Origin: Clostridia bacterium
GTDB lineage: Bacteria; Bacillota; Clostridia; Oscillospirales; CAG-272
DNA: 18,644 bases
NCBI GenBank assembly: GCA_017466495.1
Contig: JAFTUB010000053.1
Location: forward strand, 1-18,644
Direction of reading: 5' to 3'
In this document: positions 6,348 through 15,092 of the stretch, one piece after another
Layout: each line of letters begins with the position of its first letter
How positions within the stretch are numbered: the first letter of the stretch is position 1
The notes under the pieces: generated by a model
What the model was told of the DNA's origin: nothing
Databases searched by the model: none
Seen by the model: the letters and a program-made list of their open reading frames with translations, nothing else
Translations under genes and position numbers: made by a program

Positions 6348-7625
6348 TTACCCCTGCTTTCCCCGATGATAGTATGCCATCATTTCAGCCTCGGGAACCA
6401 TGCCGCCCCCGGTGGCCCATACCAGATGGGTGGCGCGATGGGAGGCGAAGGGACGGAATTCCTCAGCCGTCTCCACCAGGACAGGGCCGTACATCCCCGC
6501 CAGGGCGGAGGGCTCCAGCCACAGATCCTCGGTGTCGGCCAAACGGGCCAGCATGGCGTACATCCGTTGGTCGCTCAGGGTGTAGCACCCGTCAAGGAAG
6601 GGGGAAATCAGCTTTCCCACAAAGCCCGAGGGCCGCCCCACCGCCAGCCCGTCGGCGGCAGTGATGCCCCGACGTCCGATGTCGGCGACACTGATCTCAT
6701 GGTGCCGTCCGGTGGACAGCCCCAGGATCATGCAGCAGGCTTCGGTGGGCTCGGCGAAGAAGCAGTGCACCGCGTCCCCGAACACCTGCTTGAGCCCGAA
6801 GGTAATGCCGCCGGGGGCCCCGCCCACACCGCAGGGGAGATAGACCAGCAGGGGATGTTCCTCGTCCACGGTAATCCCCGCCGCCCGGAGCTGTTCCTCC
6901 AGCCGAAGAGCGGCCACGGCGTAGCCGAGGAAAAGGGAGGGGGAGTTGTCGTCGTCCACAAAGTGACAGCGGGGGTTGGATGCGGCTTGCTCTCGCCCCT
7001 GCTTTACCGCCGCGGAGTAATCCCCGGGGTACTCAACCACCCGCACGCCCCGCGCCCGGAGCAGATCCTTTTTCCATTGCCGGGCATCCGTCGACATATG
7101 CACCTCGGTGCGGAATCCCAGGGCAGCGCCCATGATGCCGATGGAAAGCCCCAGGTTGCCGGTGGATCCGACGGCCAGGGAATATTCGGAAAACAGAGAT
7201 TTGGCGGCGGGGGAGGCAAAGGCGGCGTAGTCGTCCCCATCGGCGATCAGCCCCCGGGAGAGGGCGATTTCCTCTGCGGTTTTGAGCACTTCGTAGATCC
7301 CGCCCCTTGCCTTCACCGATCCCGAAATGGGGAGATGACTGTCCAGCTTGATCCACAGCGATCCGCCCAGGGGAACGCCGTAATCCCGTTCCAGGGCATC
7401 CGCCATGGCGGGAATGGGGCGCAGGGGACTTTCCAGAATGCCGCCCGTCCCCCGGGTTTCGGGAAACGCAGCGCGGAAATATGCGGCGAACCGCGCCAGG
7501 CGCGCCTCGGCATCCCGGATGTCTGTCATGGAGAAGGGGCAGTTCTGTGCCGCACGGGCGAAAGGAAGACAGTGAGGATTGCGCCAAACGGCCTCCCGTC
7601 CGGCAGAAAGATCGTCTGAAAGCAT
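6348..7625 (-). CDS. dsdA: D-serine dehydratase (D-serine ammonia-lyase)
   Basis: PLP-dependent cytoplasmic enzyme converting D-serine to pyruvate and ammonia, usually for detoxification or carbon/nitrogen use. The 425 residues are slightly shorter than the ~442 of the E. coli protein. Visible fold-type II features are the PLP lysine in SGSVKARGG (Lys105), a glycine-rich phosphate loop in VGSTGNLG, the DDDNSPSLFLGYAVA segment and LPCGVGGAPGG. AAGGAGG lies 7 bases before the ATG at 7625. No dsdC-type regulator or dsdX transporter is adjacent. Instead the gene follows an ACT-metallo-beta-lactamase fusion by 54 bases, so the two may be co-transcribed. It is followed by a strong terminator. Confidence 0.93.
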   Translation of the reverse strand: MLSDDLSAGREAVWRNPHCLPFARAAQNCPFSMTDIRDAEARLARFAAYFRAAFPETRGTGGILESPLRPIPAMADALERDYGVPLGGSLWIKLDSHLPISGSVKARGGIYEVLKTAEEIALSRGLIADGDDYAAFASPAAKSLFSEYSLAVGSTGNLGLSIGIMGAALGFRTEVHMSTDARQWKKDLLRARGVRVVEYPGDYSAAVKQGREQAASNPRCHFVDDDNSPSLFLGYAVAALRLEEQLRAAGITVDEEHPLLVYLPCGVGGAPGGITFGLKQVFGDAVHCFFAEPTEACCMILGLSTGRHHEISVADIGRRGITAADGLAVGRPSGFVGKLISPFLDGCYTLSDQRMYAMLARLADTEDLWLEPSALAGMYGPVLVETAEEFRPFASHRATHLVWATGGGMVPEAEMMAYYHRGKQG

Positions 7626-7679
7626 GGGTGTCCCTCCTTGAAGAGATGCTGGGGGAAATATTCGCAGTTCAGCGGAGGT

Positions 7680-9113
7680 TTATCTCACGCAGTAATCTTT
7701 TTTGTTGCCGTGGCCGCTGAAGATTTTCCAGTCGCCCACGCCCAGCCGCCGCAGGACGGCGCGGCGTTCTGCGGTGCAGAGTGCAGATTCGGTATCCACC
7801 GAGGTCATAAGGATGGGAGCGTACTGGTTGTACTCGGCCTGGCGGGGGGTGAGATCCTTGAGATTGATATAGATGTCCCCGGTGAAGGCCAGGTTGTGGT
7901 CGTAGTCAATGAGGACGGTTTCCCCGGGAATGTGGCCGCCCTTGCCCTCGTATACCTCAAAGTGCAGGTCGCCGAAATCGAAGAAGCCGATCTGGGTCAG
8001 AGGTTCCCGCAATTCTTCCCGGTACTCCCAGGGGGTAACCAGTTTCCCGGGATCGGGGGTTGTGTAGGCCGTGAGAATTTTGCAGATGTGTACATAGGGG
8101 CGGTGCAGGGGATTCTCCTCCCGATAGCCGTTTTCCCCCGTGTGCTCACTCTGCAGGCAGAGTGCGGTGCGGTGGCTGACGATGATCTCATCGAAGAGGG
8201 GAAGCAGGCCGCAATGATCCACGTCCGCATGGGTGAGGAAGATGCTCTTCTTCACCGTGTCAAACTCGGGGAGCAGCTCTCGCAGAAGAGGGAGCATTTC
8301 CTCGGTGTAGCAGGCATAGCCGCTGTCCACAAAGAGCAGGGAATCGCCGCTGCGGATGATGGTGGTGTTGCTGCCGCAGGGGGGCTCGATGAGGATGATC
8401 TCGGTGCGGTCGGTGATGGGGTGACGGCTGATGCGGGGATCAAAAGCATCTCCCTTGGCGGCGGCCAGCAGTTGGGCAAAGCGGTGAATGCTGTCGAAGG
8501 TGCGATAGGGGGAGAGGCCTTTCTCGTCCAGGGTCTGCATGGCCAGGTTGACGTAGACGGTGAGGGCCTGCCGCTGTTCCTCGGTGAGATTGGCGGTCCG
8601 GGCCAGCCCGTCCACATAGGTGCGGTAGAAAATGCTGTTGTCGAAGACCTTTTCTGCCCGGTTGTAGTCGATGACCCGCACCCGGCAGAGCTTCTCGGCC
8701 TCGTCGAGAAAGGCAGAGATCCGGTGGGAATCCTCCACATACAGTCCCATTTTGAAAAACTGGAATTCGGTGCCGTTTTCGGTGGAGCTGATGTAGGAGA
8801 TATTAAAGGCAAAGCGGTGAATCAGCTCCAGCACCGCCGTGACGGCGCCGGGCTCGTCCTTGAGGCAAAACTCCATGAGGACGATATTGGGGAGAGCTTC
8901 ATCCTTTTGCAGATAGCCGATCTCGGCCAGCTGGGCATCGGCGCGGCGGAGCTGCTCCTCGGTGCCCTCTGCGTCGATGAAGAGGGTGTGGGCGTCTACT
9001 GCTTTGTTGTAGCTGACCCGGGTAATGTTGATGCCCAGGGCGGCGAAGCACCGGCTGGCCCGCAGGAAGGCGCCGATGTGGTCGGGCATGGTGGTAACGT
9101 AGGACTTTTTCAA
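7680..9113 (-). CDS. Tandem ACT domain / metallo-beta-lactamase-fold fusion protein
   Basis: A 477-residue protein. Two ACT-like ligand-binding domains come first (about 1-75 with MPDHIGAFLRA, and about 77-150 with KDEPGAVTAVLEL), then a linker, then a metallo-beta-lactamase fold (about 235-477). That fold shows THADVDH at 294-300, GHIPGET near 393-399, FTGD near 410-413 and SGHG near 466-469. The first motif is HxDxDH rather than the usual HxHxDH, so one zinc ligand differs. ACT domains usually bind amino acids, so an amino-acid-gated hydrolase is inferred; the neighbouring dsdA makes a serine-related ligand tempting but unproven. I chose the TTG at 9113, which has AAGGA 8 bases upstream. 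The ATG at 9122 touches that ribosome binding site directly and would add three residues. Confidence 0.78.
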   Translation of the reverse strand: MKKSYVTTMPDHIGAFLRASRCFAALGINITRVSYNKAVDAHTLFIDAEGTEEQLRRADAQLAEIGYLQKDEALPNIVLMEFCLKDEPGAVTAVLELIHRFAFNISYISSTENGTEFQFFKMGLYVEDSHRISAFLDEAEKLCRVRVIDYNRAEKVFDNSIFYRTYVDGLARTANLTEEQRQALTVYVNLAMQTLDEKGLSPYRTFDSIHRFAQLLAAAKGDAFDPRISRHPITDRTEIILIEPPCGSNTTIIRSGDSLLFVDSGYACYTEEMLPLLRELLPEFDTVKKSIFLTHADVDHCGLLPLFDEIIVSHRTALCLQSEHTGENGYREENPLHRPYVHICKILTAYTTPDPGKLVTPWEYREELREPLTQIGFFDFGDLHFEVYEGKGGHIPGETVLIDYDHNLAFTGDIYINLKDLTPRQAEYNQYAPILMTSVDTESALCTAERRAVLRRLGVGDWKIFSGHGNKKDYCVR

Positions 9114-9137
9114 TTTGATCATCCTTTTGGTTGTAGT

Positions 9138-12100
9138 TTAGTCAAGCTCGGCGCCGTAGAGGCGAAGAGCATCCCGGTCCTCTTCGGTGAGGTCGGGGGC
9201 GATTGCGTGGGAGAGGTCCACACCCCGGACAAAGAGGCCGGTGATGTGAGGAATGGTCTGCAGGCACGCCAGGGTGTCTGCATCCAGGATCCGGCAGGTG
9301 CCGTCGTTCAGCGCGGTGAGAATGTGTTTCCCGTCGGGGCTGAAGGTGACGGAATTGATGAATGCCCCGGCTTCAAAAGGGGGAACCTCGCTGGGGATCA
9401 GCTTATCCGCCCGGATCTCCCACAGGTGAATGGCGCTGTTCCCACAGACAGCTGCTTTTGTACCGTCACAATTGAAGCACGCAGCGGAAATCGGTTCGTC
9501 GGGGGTTTCCGTGCAGCGGAGTTTTCCCGTATGAGGATCGTACAGATTGAGCGTGCCCTTTTTTTGCGCTGTCAGGATCAGACTGCAGTCGGGACTGATA
9601 TCGGCCGAAAGAAAATGGTCATCGGATGCGAGTTCGGCCAGGACGGTTTGGGGCAAGAGAATTTGGGATTGATCGGAATCATCGAGATGAAGCTGCCACA
9701 GGGTTACGGTTTTGCGATCACTGCTTACGGTGAGATAGCGGCCGACGGAGGTTTCAAGTCCTTCCTCGTCCCGGGCTGAGAGTTGACTGCCCGCGGAGAA
9801 GCATACTGGGAAAGAGCTGTGTACCAGCACTTCGGCGTTGGGATCCCACAGCGCAAAGCCCATGTAAAATTCCGAAGAAAGCAAGATGTATTTCCCGTTG
9901 CGGCTGTAGGCGGCGTGCCTCAGCGCCAGTTCTCGGAAGGTATCGGTGCGCGCTTCGGACGCAGTGTTCCACAGGGAAACTGTTCCACATTCACTGACGG
10001 TGAGAAGCTGATCTATTTGCGGATCAGGGTGAAATTCTGCCAGGCAAATCGGGTACTCACCGAAAAGTGAGGTAAGGTGTCTGAAGCCGGGGGAATCATT
10101 GTTTCCGCCGTCTTGGGAGGACCAGAGAGAGGCGGCTCCGTCATCGCCGATGATCACAAGTTGGTCGCCGGAGGGGTGGTAATTGGCAGAAATCGCTTTT
10201 TTTTGGAATCCTTCCATGACGGCACACTTTTCTCCGGTGGTGATGTCTCGGATCTCCACCGAAGTGTCATGTGATCCGAGGGCGATATGCGTACCGTCAG
10301 GACTGATGGCCAGGGGACAAAGGAAAAAGCGAAGCTTGGGGCGAAGGGAAACCCGGAGCAGCTCATCAAGGTGTTCGGTATTGTAAACGATTAGGTCGAA
10401 ATCGGCGGAGATAAGCTTTTTACCGTCAGCACTGTAGACCAGATCGGAGAGGCCCGATTCCGCACCTTGCCAAGGCTCTCGCAGGGGTTCCAGGGTGTGG
10501 GCGTCCAGTTCAATGCAGTAGGTGGGGTGGCCGGCAGATACCAGAATCCGCTCACCCTCCGGGTGGTAGACTGCGCTGATGATGTTGCCCTTCAAGCCCA
10601 GTTGATGACAGTCAATATCTGTATGGGCCCATGTCTTCTCTGTTTGGTGCCATACCCGAAGGCCGGCTTGGCCGTATTGCGTCAGAAAGCTGTTCTCCTT
10701 GGGGTGGAACAGCACCAGATGAGCAAGCGCAGGGTGCTTATCCAGGGGATCGGTGCACACATATTTTCCTTGTGAATCCATCTCCCACAACTTGACTGTC
10801 ATGCCGGATGTGGTGGCGATCATGGTGCCGTCAGGGCGATAAGCAGCGCAAAGGAGAGGATCATCGTCATCGTCAAGGGTCTGAACGCATTCGAGGGTGC
10901 GGATGTCCCAGATTTTCGCGGTCCCATCATAGGAGGCGGTAAGCGCATAATGGGGATCGCAGGGATGAAAAGCGGCAGAGGCAACATGGAAACGGTGCCC
11001 CCGCAAGGTGCCCATGCAGACCCCGGTACGGGTATCCCAGATCTTGGCAGTGCGGTCAGAGGATGCGGTGATCAGCATGTGAGCAGCGGGGTCGGGGTGG
11101 TAGGCGATGGTATTGATGATCGAAGTATGCCCGGTGGGGAACAGGGTATCCCTGCTGAGCTTTGTTCCCGCAAACCGGGCGGCCAGACCGGGATGGGCGA
11201 GGCGTGCGCCGTTCAGGGCGCACCGACGCAGATCCAGCGCCGAGAAGTCGAGGCCGCTGAGATCGCCCCGGCGGCTCTCCCGCATGATCTGCACCAGGTT
11301 GAAGACGGTATAGTCGGCTTCGTCCCCCTGCTGTCCCCGGCAGACATCCAGCATCTGCCGGCAAAGGCTGTCGGGGTGCTCATCGGGGCAATGGGGAAGA
11401 ATCCATTTTCCGTCCCGGCAGAAGGGGGCGTTCCGGTGCTCACCCAGGATCTCTCCAACCAGACGGCGAACGGTGCTGTCGAGAGGTGCCCCGCCCAGTA
11501 CACCGTTAAGGCAGGCAAAGGCAGCCTGTTCCTTCCCGGCTTTTTCGGCGCCGCGCAGAGTGCGTGCGATTTTGTAGGTCTCGGCGGCAATTCGGAAGGT
11601 ATTGATCACCTTGACGGCGGCGAAGTAGTCCCGGAAAATTTGATGAGAAAAACGGTAGTTGCCGCGGTCATGTTCAAGAATGCCCAGGTTAAAGAGGCAG
11701 TAGGCCAGGACCTTGTCGGTGAGATTGCGCCGGCTGCTGCCCAGCATTTCCAGCAGCTGTGCGGTACGGTCGGTATGCTTTTCGGGGTTGTACGGGTCGC
11801 GATATTGGGCAAAAACATTGGCTCCGATCCAACTGCGCACGGCTGTTTCGCTTTGATCGTCGAGGATACGGTCGATCGCTTGCCCGATGCCCTCTCCGTG
11901 GATCCAGATCCGATCCTCCATCTGCCACGCGATCTCGGGGAGGAGGAAGTCGATGATGAAGGCCATCAGCTCTGCCGTCAGTCTGCCTTCCCGGTGGGGG
12001 GAGGACTTCTCCAGATTTTCTTCAATCTGTCGGTTTCGGCCGCGGGTGGTGTAGATTGGACTGTCGGTTTTGCGTTCTCCGAAAAAGATGTGGAGAAGCT

Positions 12101-13628
12101 CACCCTGGGTGGAGGCTTCGCCGGTGTCCTTGAGGTGTACAAAGATGGACAGGAAAAGGGGCAGACGAAGGATCGCCAACAGGGGGGGATTATTCATGAT
12201 CGCATCAACCCGCTCGGAGGGGAGCTTTGCCGCCGACAGATGGTCGCAAATGATCTCATCGGTGAGTTCGCACAGATCATAGCGGAGGATATTCTCACTG
12301 TCGAGGATGCCGTCATCCACCCGCCCGGTAAGAATGATCCGGACATTGGGACAGAATTCGGCGATCTCCGCGATCTCCCGTTGGACCATGACAGCTACCG
12401 GCGCGTCGGCACCGGGAGGCACTCTGCGGCTCATTTCATTGACCCCGTCCAGCAGAAGGAGAATGGCGGGCCCGTTGGGATTTCTTTGGTTGAGCAACGG
12501 ATCGAGATTTTTGTGGATGATGGCCTCATCTTCCGTAAGGGCAAGCGGGGGGCGCATCGTTTGGTGCTGTGCAGAAAGACGTGTGTAGATGGAACGTCGG
12601 ATGAAGCTTGATTTTCCGCCGGTGTAGGCAGGGCATTCTCCATCGGGCGCGGTGGAAAGATCTACGTAGAGAGGCGTGATTTTCTTGAGGGGATAGGTGT
12701 CATCTCGGTTGTAGATTCGGTCTGCAATGTTACGGATTGCTGTGGTTTTGCCGGCTCCCCCTTGTCCCAGGAGGAAAATATGACGATTTTGTACTTCGGC
12801 AATGGCTTCGGCCAGGGGAGCAGGGGGTGTGTCGCTGCTCTCTCGGGAACTGACATAGGTGGGAAGAATCTCTTCCGGATTCCCGCTTCCTGCGAAAAAG
12901 ATACTCGGTCTGGATTTAGCTTCTTTTTTCCAGTGCCGCGCCCCTGCCTGGAACAGATCGGTGTGGGAACGCAGATCGGAGGGATTCTTTTCTTCCAAAG
13001 TGGAGGAGAACTCCTGCCGGATATAGTCGAAGAGCAATTTGAAATCGGGAGCTTTTGCATATTGGTCTGCCATGCTGTCAAAGCGGTTTATCTTTTGTTT
13101 CTTTGCGATGTACGTTCCGGAGGAATAGCGCACCGCAATCCTGAGGGCAGCGGCAAGATAGGCAAGGGCGTGATCTTCGGTGGTTTTGCTGTCTCCCAAT
13201 TCCAGTGCGCATTCCAGGGCCGAATATTTTTCGTCCAGAAGGTGTTCTTCCTCCGGATCAAGAGGTTTTTGGGGCAGCCCTTGCGCAATGCGAACCCGCT
13301 GTGCGGCAGTGAGGGCGGTCATGCGGACTTCGGAGAGGGAGGGGAGAACCTTTTTGATCGATTCCTTCAGTTCTTCATCGGTGGCTGCCTTGCGCCGGCC
13401 CTCGGCATAATATACGGTGGGCGGAATGTATTCGGGCGGAATGGCCCGAATTGCCTGGACAAAATCGGATCCTTGGGTGGAGAATTCTTCGTTTCGTCCG
13501 GCAAGCAGGATGCCGGAGCAGCTTTTAGCATCATTTGCGGTCGAGCCTCCTTTGTATACGAAGGCACCGTAAAATAGAGAAAAATTAAAGCGGAGGAAAG
13601 AAGGTTTTCGGATTTGTTTCTGTTCCAT
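9138..13628 (-). CDS. NACHT-WD40 STAND ATPase
   Basis: A 1496-residue signal-transduction ATPase. Residues 1-~280 are an unrecognised N-terminal effector/adaptor region. The NACHT module has Walker A GQGGAGKTT (288-296), Walker B ILLLLDGVNE (389-398), RIILTGR (430-436) and the C-terminal FSHQIFRDYFAA (660-671) typical of the family. A short pentapeptide-like stretch (GDLSGLDFSALDL, 788-800) leads into about 14 WD40-like blades (831-end), enough for two propellers. Known STAND proteins oligomerise after sensing a ligand through their repeats; many bacterial NACHT proteins defend against phage. The ATG at 13628 has AAGGAG 7 bases upstream; an ORF extension of 28 codons would run through the promoter. 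It has its own promoter and palindrome, follows three linked genes, and precedes the ACT-MBL gene by about 24 bases. Confidence 0.9.
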   Translation of the reverse strand: MEQKQIRKPSFLRFNFSLFYGAFVYKGGSTANDAKSCSGILLAGRNEEFSTQGSDFVQAIRAIPPEYIPPTVYYAEGRRKAATDEELKESIKKVLPSLSEVRMTALTAAQRVRIAQGLPQKPLDPEEEHLLDEKYSALECALELGDSKTTEDHALAYLAAALRIAVRYSSGTYIAKKQKINRFDSMADQYAKAPDFKLLFDYIRQEFSSTLEEKNPSDLRSHTDLFQAGARHWKKEAKSRPSIFFAGSGNPEEILPTYVSSRESSDTPPAPLAEAIAEVQNRHIFLLGQGGAGKTTAIRNIADRIYNRDDTYPLKKITPLYVDLSTAPDGECPAYTGGKSSFIRRSIYTRLSAQHQTMRPPLALTEDEAIIHKNLDPLLNQRNPNGPAILLLLDGVNEMSRRVPPGADAPVAVMVQREIAEIAEFCPNVRIILTGRVDDGILDSENILRYDLCELTDEIICDHLSAAKLPSERVDAIMNNPPLLAILRLPLFLSIFVHLKDTGEASTQGELLHIFFGERKTDSPIYTTRGRNRQIEENLEKSSPHREGRLTAELMAFIIDFLLPEIAWQMEDRIWIHGEGIGQAIDRILDDQSETAVRSWIGANVFAQYRDPYNPEKHTDRTAQLLEMLGSSRRNLTDKVLAYCLFNLGILEHDRGNYRFSHQIFRDYFAAVKVINTFRIAAETYKIARTLRGAEKAGKEQAAFACLNGVLGGAPLDSTVRRLVGEILGEHRNAPFCRDGKWILPHCPDEHPDSLCRQMLDVCRGQQGDEADYTVFNLVQIMRESRRGDLSGLDFSALDLRRCALNGARLAHPGLAARFAGTKLSRDTLFPTGHTSIINTIAYHPDPAAHMLITASSDRTAKIWDTRTGVCMGTLRGHRFHVASAAFHPCDPHYALTASYDGTAKIWDIRTLECVQTLDDDDDPLLCAAYRPDGTMIATTSGMTVKLWEMDSQGKYVCTDPLDKHPALAHLVLFHPKENSFLTQYGQAGLRVWHQTEKTWAHTDIDCHQLGLKGNIISAVYHPEGERILVSAGHPTYCIELDAHTLEPLREPWQGAESGLSDLVYSADGKKLISADFDLIVYNTEHLDELLRVSLRPKLRFFLCPLAISPDGTHIALGSHDTSVEIRDITTGEKCAVMEGFQKKAISANYHPSGDQLVIIGDDGAASLWSSQDGGNNDSPGFRHLTSLFGEYPICLAEFHPDPQIDQLLTVSECGTVSLWNTASEARTDTFRELALRHAAYSRNGKYILLSSEFYMGFALWDPNAEVLVHSSFPVCFSAGSQLSARDEEGLETSVGRYLTVSSDRKTVTLWQLHLDDSDQSQILLPQTVLAELASDDHFLSADISPDCSLILTAQKKGTLNLYDPHTGKLRCTETPDEPISAACFNCDGTKAAVCGNSAIHLWEIRADKLIPSEVPPFEAGAFINSVTFSPDGKHILTALNDGTCRILDADTLACLQTIPHITGLFVRGVDLSHAIAPDLTEEDRDALRLYGAELD

Positions 13629-13653
13629 GTTTTTCTCCTTCCGTGATCGTCGA

Positions 13654-13676
13654 ATAATGTGTTCTGTGCACATTAT
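13654..13676. promoter_or_regulatory. Operator-like palindrome over the NACHT-WD40 promoter
   Basis: Perfect 8-bp arms ATAATGTG (13654-13661) and CACATTAT (13669-13676) with a 7-base centre. The second arm is part of the -10 box and the first lies at about +10 to +15 of the transcript. A dimeric repressor bound here would block initiation. No regulator is identified. Confidence 0.55.
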
Positions 13677-13700
13677 AGCACAGCCGTGTGGATTTTGCAA
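13672..13700 (-). promoter_or_regulatory. Promoter of the NACHT-WD40 gene
   Basis: Minus strand TTGCAA (13695-13700) and a perfect TATAAT (13672-13677) separated by 17 bases. They lie in the 80-base gap after the 197-aa gene, 44 bases before the NACHT ATG. The gene can therefore be expressed separately from the upstream JAB operon. Confidence 0.82.
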
Positions 13701-13708
13701 GGTCGGAA

Positions 13709-14302
13709 TCAAAAGGGGTCGGTATCCTTTTCGGCAAGGCGTGTGACCTTCTTCTCCAGCGCCCGGATCTTGGCTTCAATCTCCCGCAGAATGCGGGTGT
13801 TGACGTTCTCCGTCTCCCCCTCCCCTTCGGAAAAGAGAAGATCGTCTTCCGGGGGGCAGATTGCCGCCAGCCGGCGAAACAGACTGCCCTCGGACCGCAG
13901 GCGGCAGACGGGCACTCCCCGGTCTGCCATGTTCAGGAGGATGGCCAGGCTCCGGTTGGTGAGAACGCAGGGGTCAAAATCCGGGGGGAAGATGAAGCGG
14001 GTGGGGCGATGCTCTACCCGCCGTACGGCCAGGATCACCGACATCTCGAACTGCAGGGCATCCTTTTCCATGGCATCGGGCTCGGTAACGGCGATGAGCA
14101 GGCGGTCGGGGGTGCAGAACTGCCGGTAAAAATCATCTTTGCGGCTGTCCAGCACTGCGCTGTGGATCATCCACAGCATTCGGGTGGGGGTGACGCAGCA
14201 GATATCGGGGTCCTTCTCGGCCATCCGTGCCGCTGCCTCGGCGGGATCTTCTTCGGAGACCCACTGTACGGGGAAATCTTCATTCCAGAATGAATAGCTC
14301 AT
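13709..14302 (-). CDS. Unknown 197-aa protein with C-terminal coiled coil (third gene of the JAB-NACHT run)
   Basis: I do not recognise the family. The protein is acidic and soluble. Residues 1-150 are mixed alpha/beta (for example RLLIAVTEPDAMEKDALQF and a hydrophobic LTNRSLAILLNMADRGVPV). An acidic linker follows (about 151-166), then a heptad-like helix (LREIEAKIRALEKKVTRLAEK, about 172-192) that looks like a coiled coil. The ATG at 14302 has AAGGAG 7 bases upstream; the ORF could extend 17 codons but without support. It starts 2 bases after the stop of the 253-aa gene, so the two are surely co-translated. Its place directly before the NACHT-WD40 gene makes it a candidate partner. Confidence 0.75.
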   Translation of the reverse strand: MSYSFWNEDFPVQWVSEEDPAEAAARMAEKDPDICCVTPTRMLWMIHSAVLDSRKDDFYRQFCTPDRLLIAVTEPDAMEKDALQFEMSVILAVRRVEHRPTRFIFPPDFDPCVLTNRSLAILLNMADRGVPVCRLRSEGSLFRRLAAICPPEDDLLFSEGEGETENVNTRILREIEAKIRALEKKVTRLAEKDTDPF

Positions 14303-14304
14303 GG

Positions 14305-15066
14305 TTATTCTCCTTTTTCGGTTTGATCGGGGTAGATGGGGTTGGGATAACATTTCTGGCCGTCGACGCTGTGGATGATGACGGCGGTGCCGAATTTTGC
14401 CGCAGTGTAGAGGATGGTGTAGAGACGTTCAAAGAGTTCAGCGCATTCTTCCGGGGTCTCGGGGAGCAGTTCCTCATAATCCCAGAACTCGGCGTTGTAC
14501 CAGCGTTCGGCAATGGAGATGCCCTTCATGGTTGCGCTGCAGTTCCGGCCGCAGTAGCTGAGGTCAATGGCGTCGATGAGGGGGAAGAACTGTCTCGCCG
14601 TTTCGCAGTCCTGCGGGGTGATCTCCCCCGAAGCGCGGATGGCGGTCAGGGCGGGCAGCTCCCCGCGCAGCTTGGCCAAAACAGAAGGCTCAATCTCGGT
14701 CACGGTATATGTGGTGCGGGTTTTGCCCTCGGTTTGCGGACCGCGGCCGATGTCGGCGGTCTTGGCACAGTGAAAGCGAAGCAGGGCGCGGCTCAGCTGC
14801 AGCTTTTCATGGAACTCGATCCAGTCGTCGCCTTCCTCTTCCGCGGAGTACCACTTGTGGGCCAAAGAGAAGTCTGTGCCATTGTATCGTGGATCAATCT
14901 CCGAAATGAGCGGGGACAGGGAGCGTATGAAGAGCATATGGTCCCGGGTGATGGGCTGGGCGGGGTCATCGTCTGCGGCAAGCAGGTGACGGTTTTCCTC
15001 CAGTTCCTGTTCCAGGGTGCGAAGGACGGTTTCGTCGGGGGTAATGTTCCGATAGATACGGGCCAT
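14305..15066 (-). CDS. Unknown 253-aa protein built of two internal repeats
   Basis: No family recognised. The protein has a repeat of about 100 residues present twice, roughly 8-102 and 125-222. Both copies run from an I-x-P-x(3-5)-L-x2-L-x2-EL segment to an IT-x2-D segment, then S/F-PLI-x2-ID-x2-Y-x-G, then A-x2-WY-x-AE-x4-D (WYSAEEEGDD at 72-81, WYNAEFWDYEE at 189-199) and a final helix. It is acidic, with no membrane segment or signal peptide. The ATG at 15066 has AAGGAG about 9 bases upstream. The JAB gene ends 26 bases before and the 197-aa gene starts 2 bases after the stop, so it is in the middle of a tight operon. A protein-protein adaptor is a guess. Confidence 0.75.
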   Translation of the reverse strand: MARIYRNITPDETVLRTLEQELEENRHLLAADDDPAQPITRDHMLFIRSLSPLISEIDPRYNGTDFSLAHKWYSAEEEGDDWIEFHEKLQLSRALLRFHCAKTADIGRGPQTEGKTRTTYTVTEIEPSVLAKLRGELPALTAIRASGEITPQDCETARQFFPLIDAIDLSYCGRNCSATMKGISIAERWYNAEFWDYEELLPETPEECAELFERLYTILYTAAKFGTAVIIHSVDGQKCYPNPIYPDQTEKGE

Positions 15067-15092
15067 GATGATTTCTCCTTATGATAAAATTT

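Noticed and set aside
6102..9779. Long plus-strand open frames (505 aa and 713 aa) opposite dsdA, ACT-MBL and the NACHT C-terminus
   Set aside because: They are antisense shadows of well-supported genes; their translations are low-complexity Gly/Gln/His-rich and have no ribosome binding site or family resemblance.
10950..12611. Plus-strand 553-aa open frame opposite the NACHT domain
   Set aside because: The minus strand here encodes the Walker B, NACHT helical and first WD40 segments, so the plus frame is a codon-bias shadow.
9138..13712. Longer NACHT-WD40 start at 13712
   Set aside because: The extra 28 codons cover the TATAAT box and palindrome, while the ATG at 13628 has AAGGAG at proper spacing.
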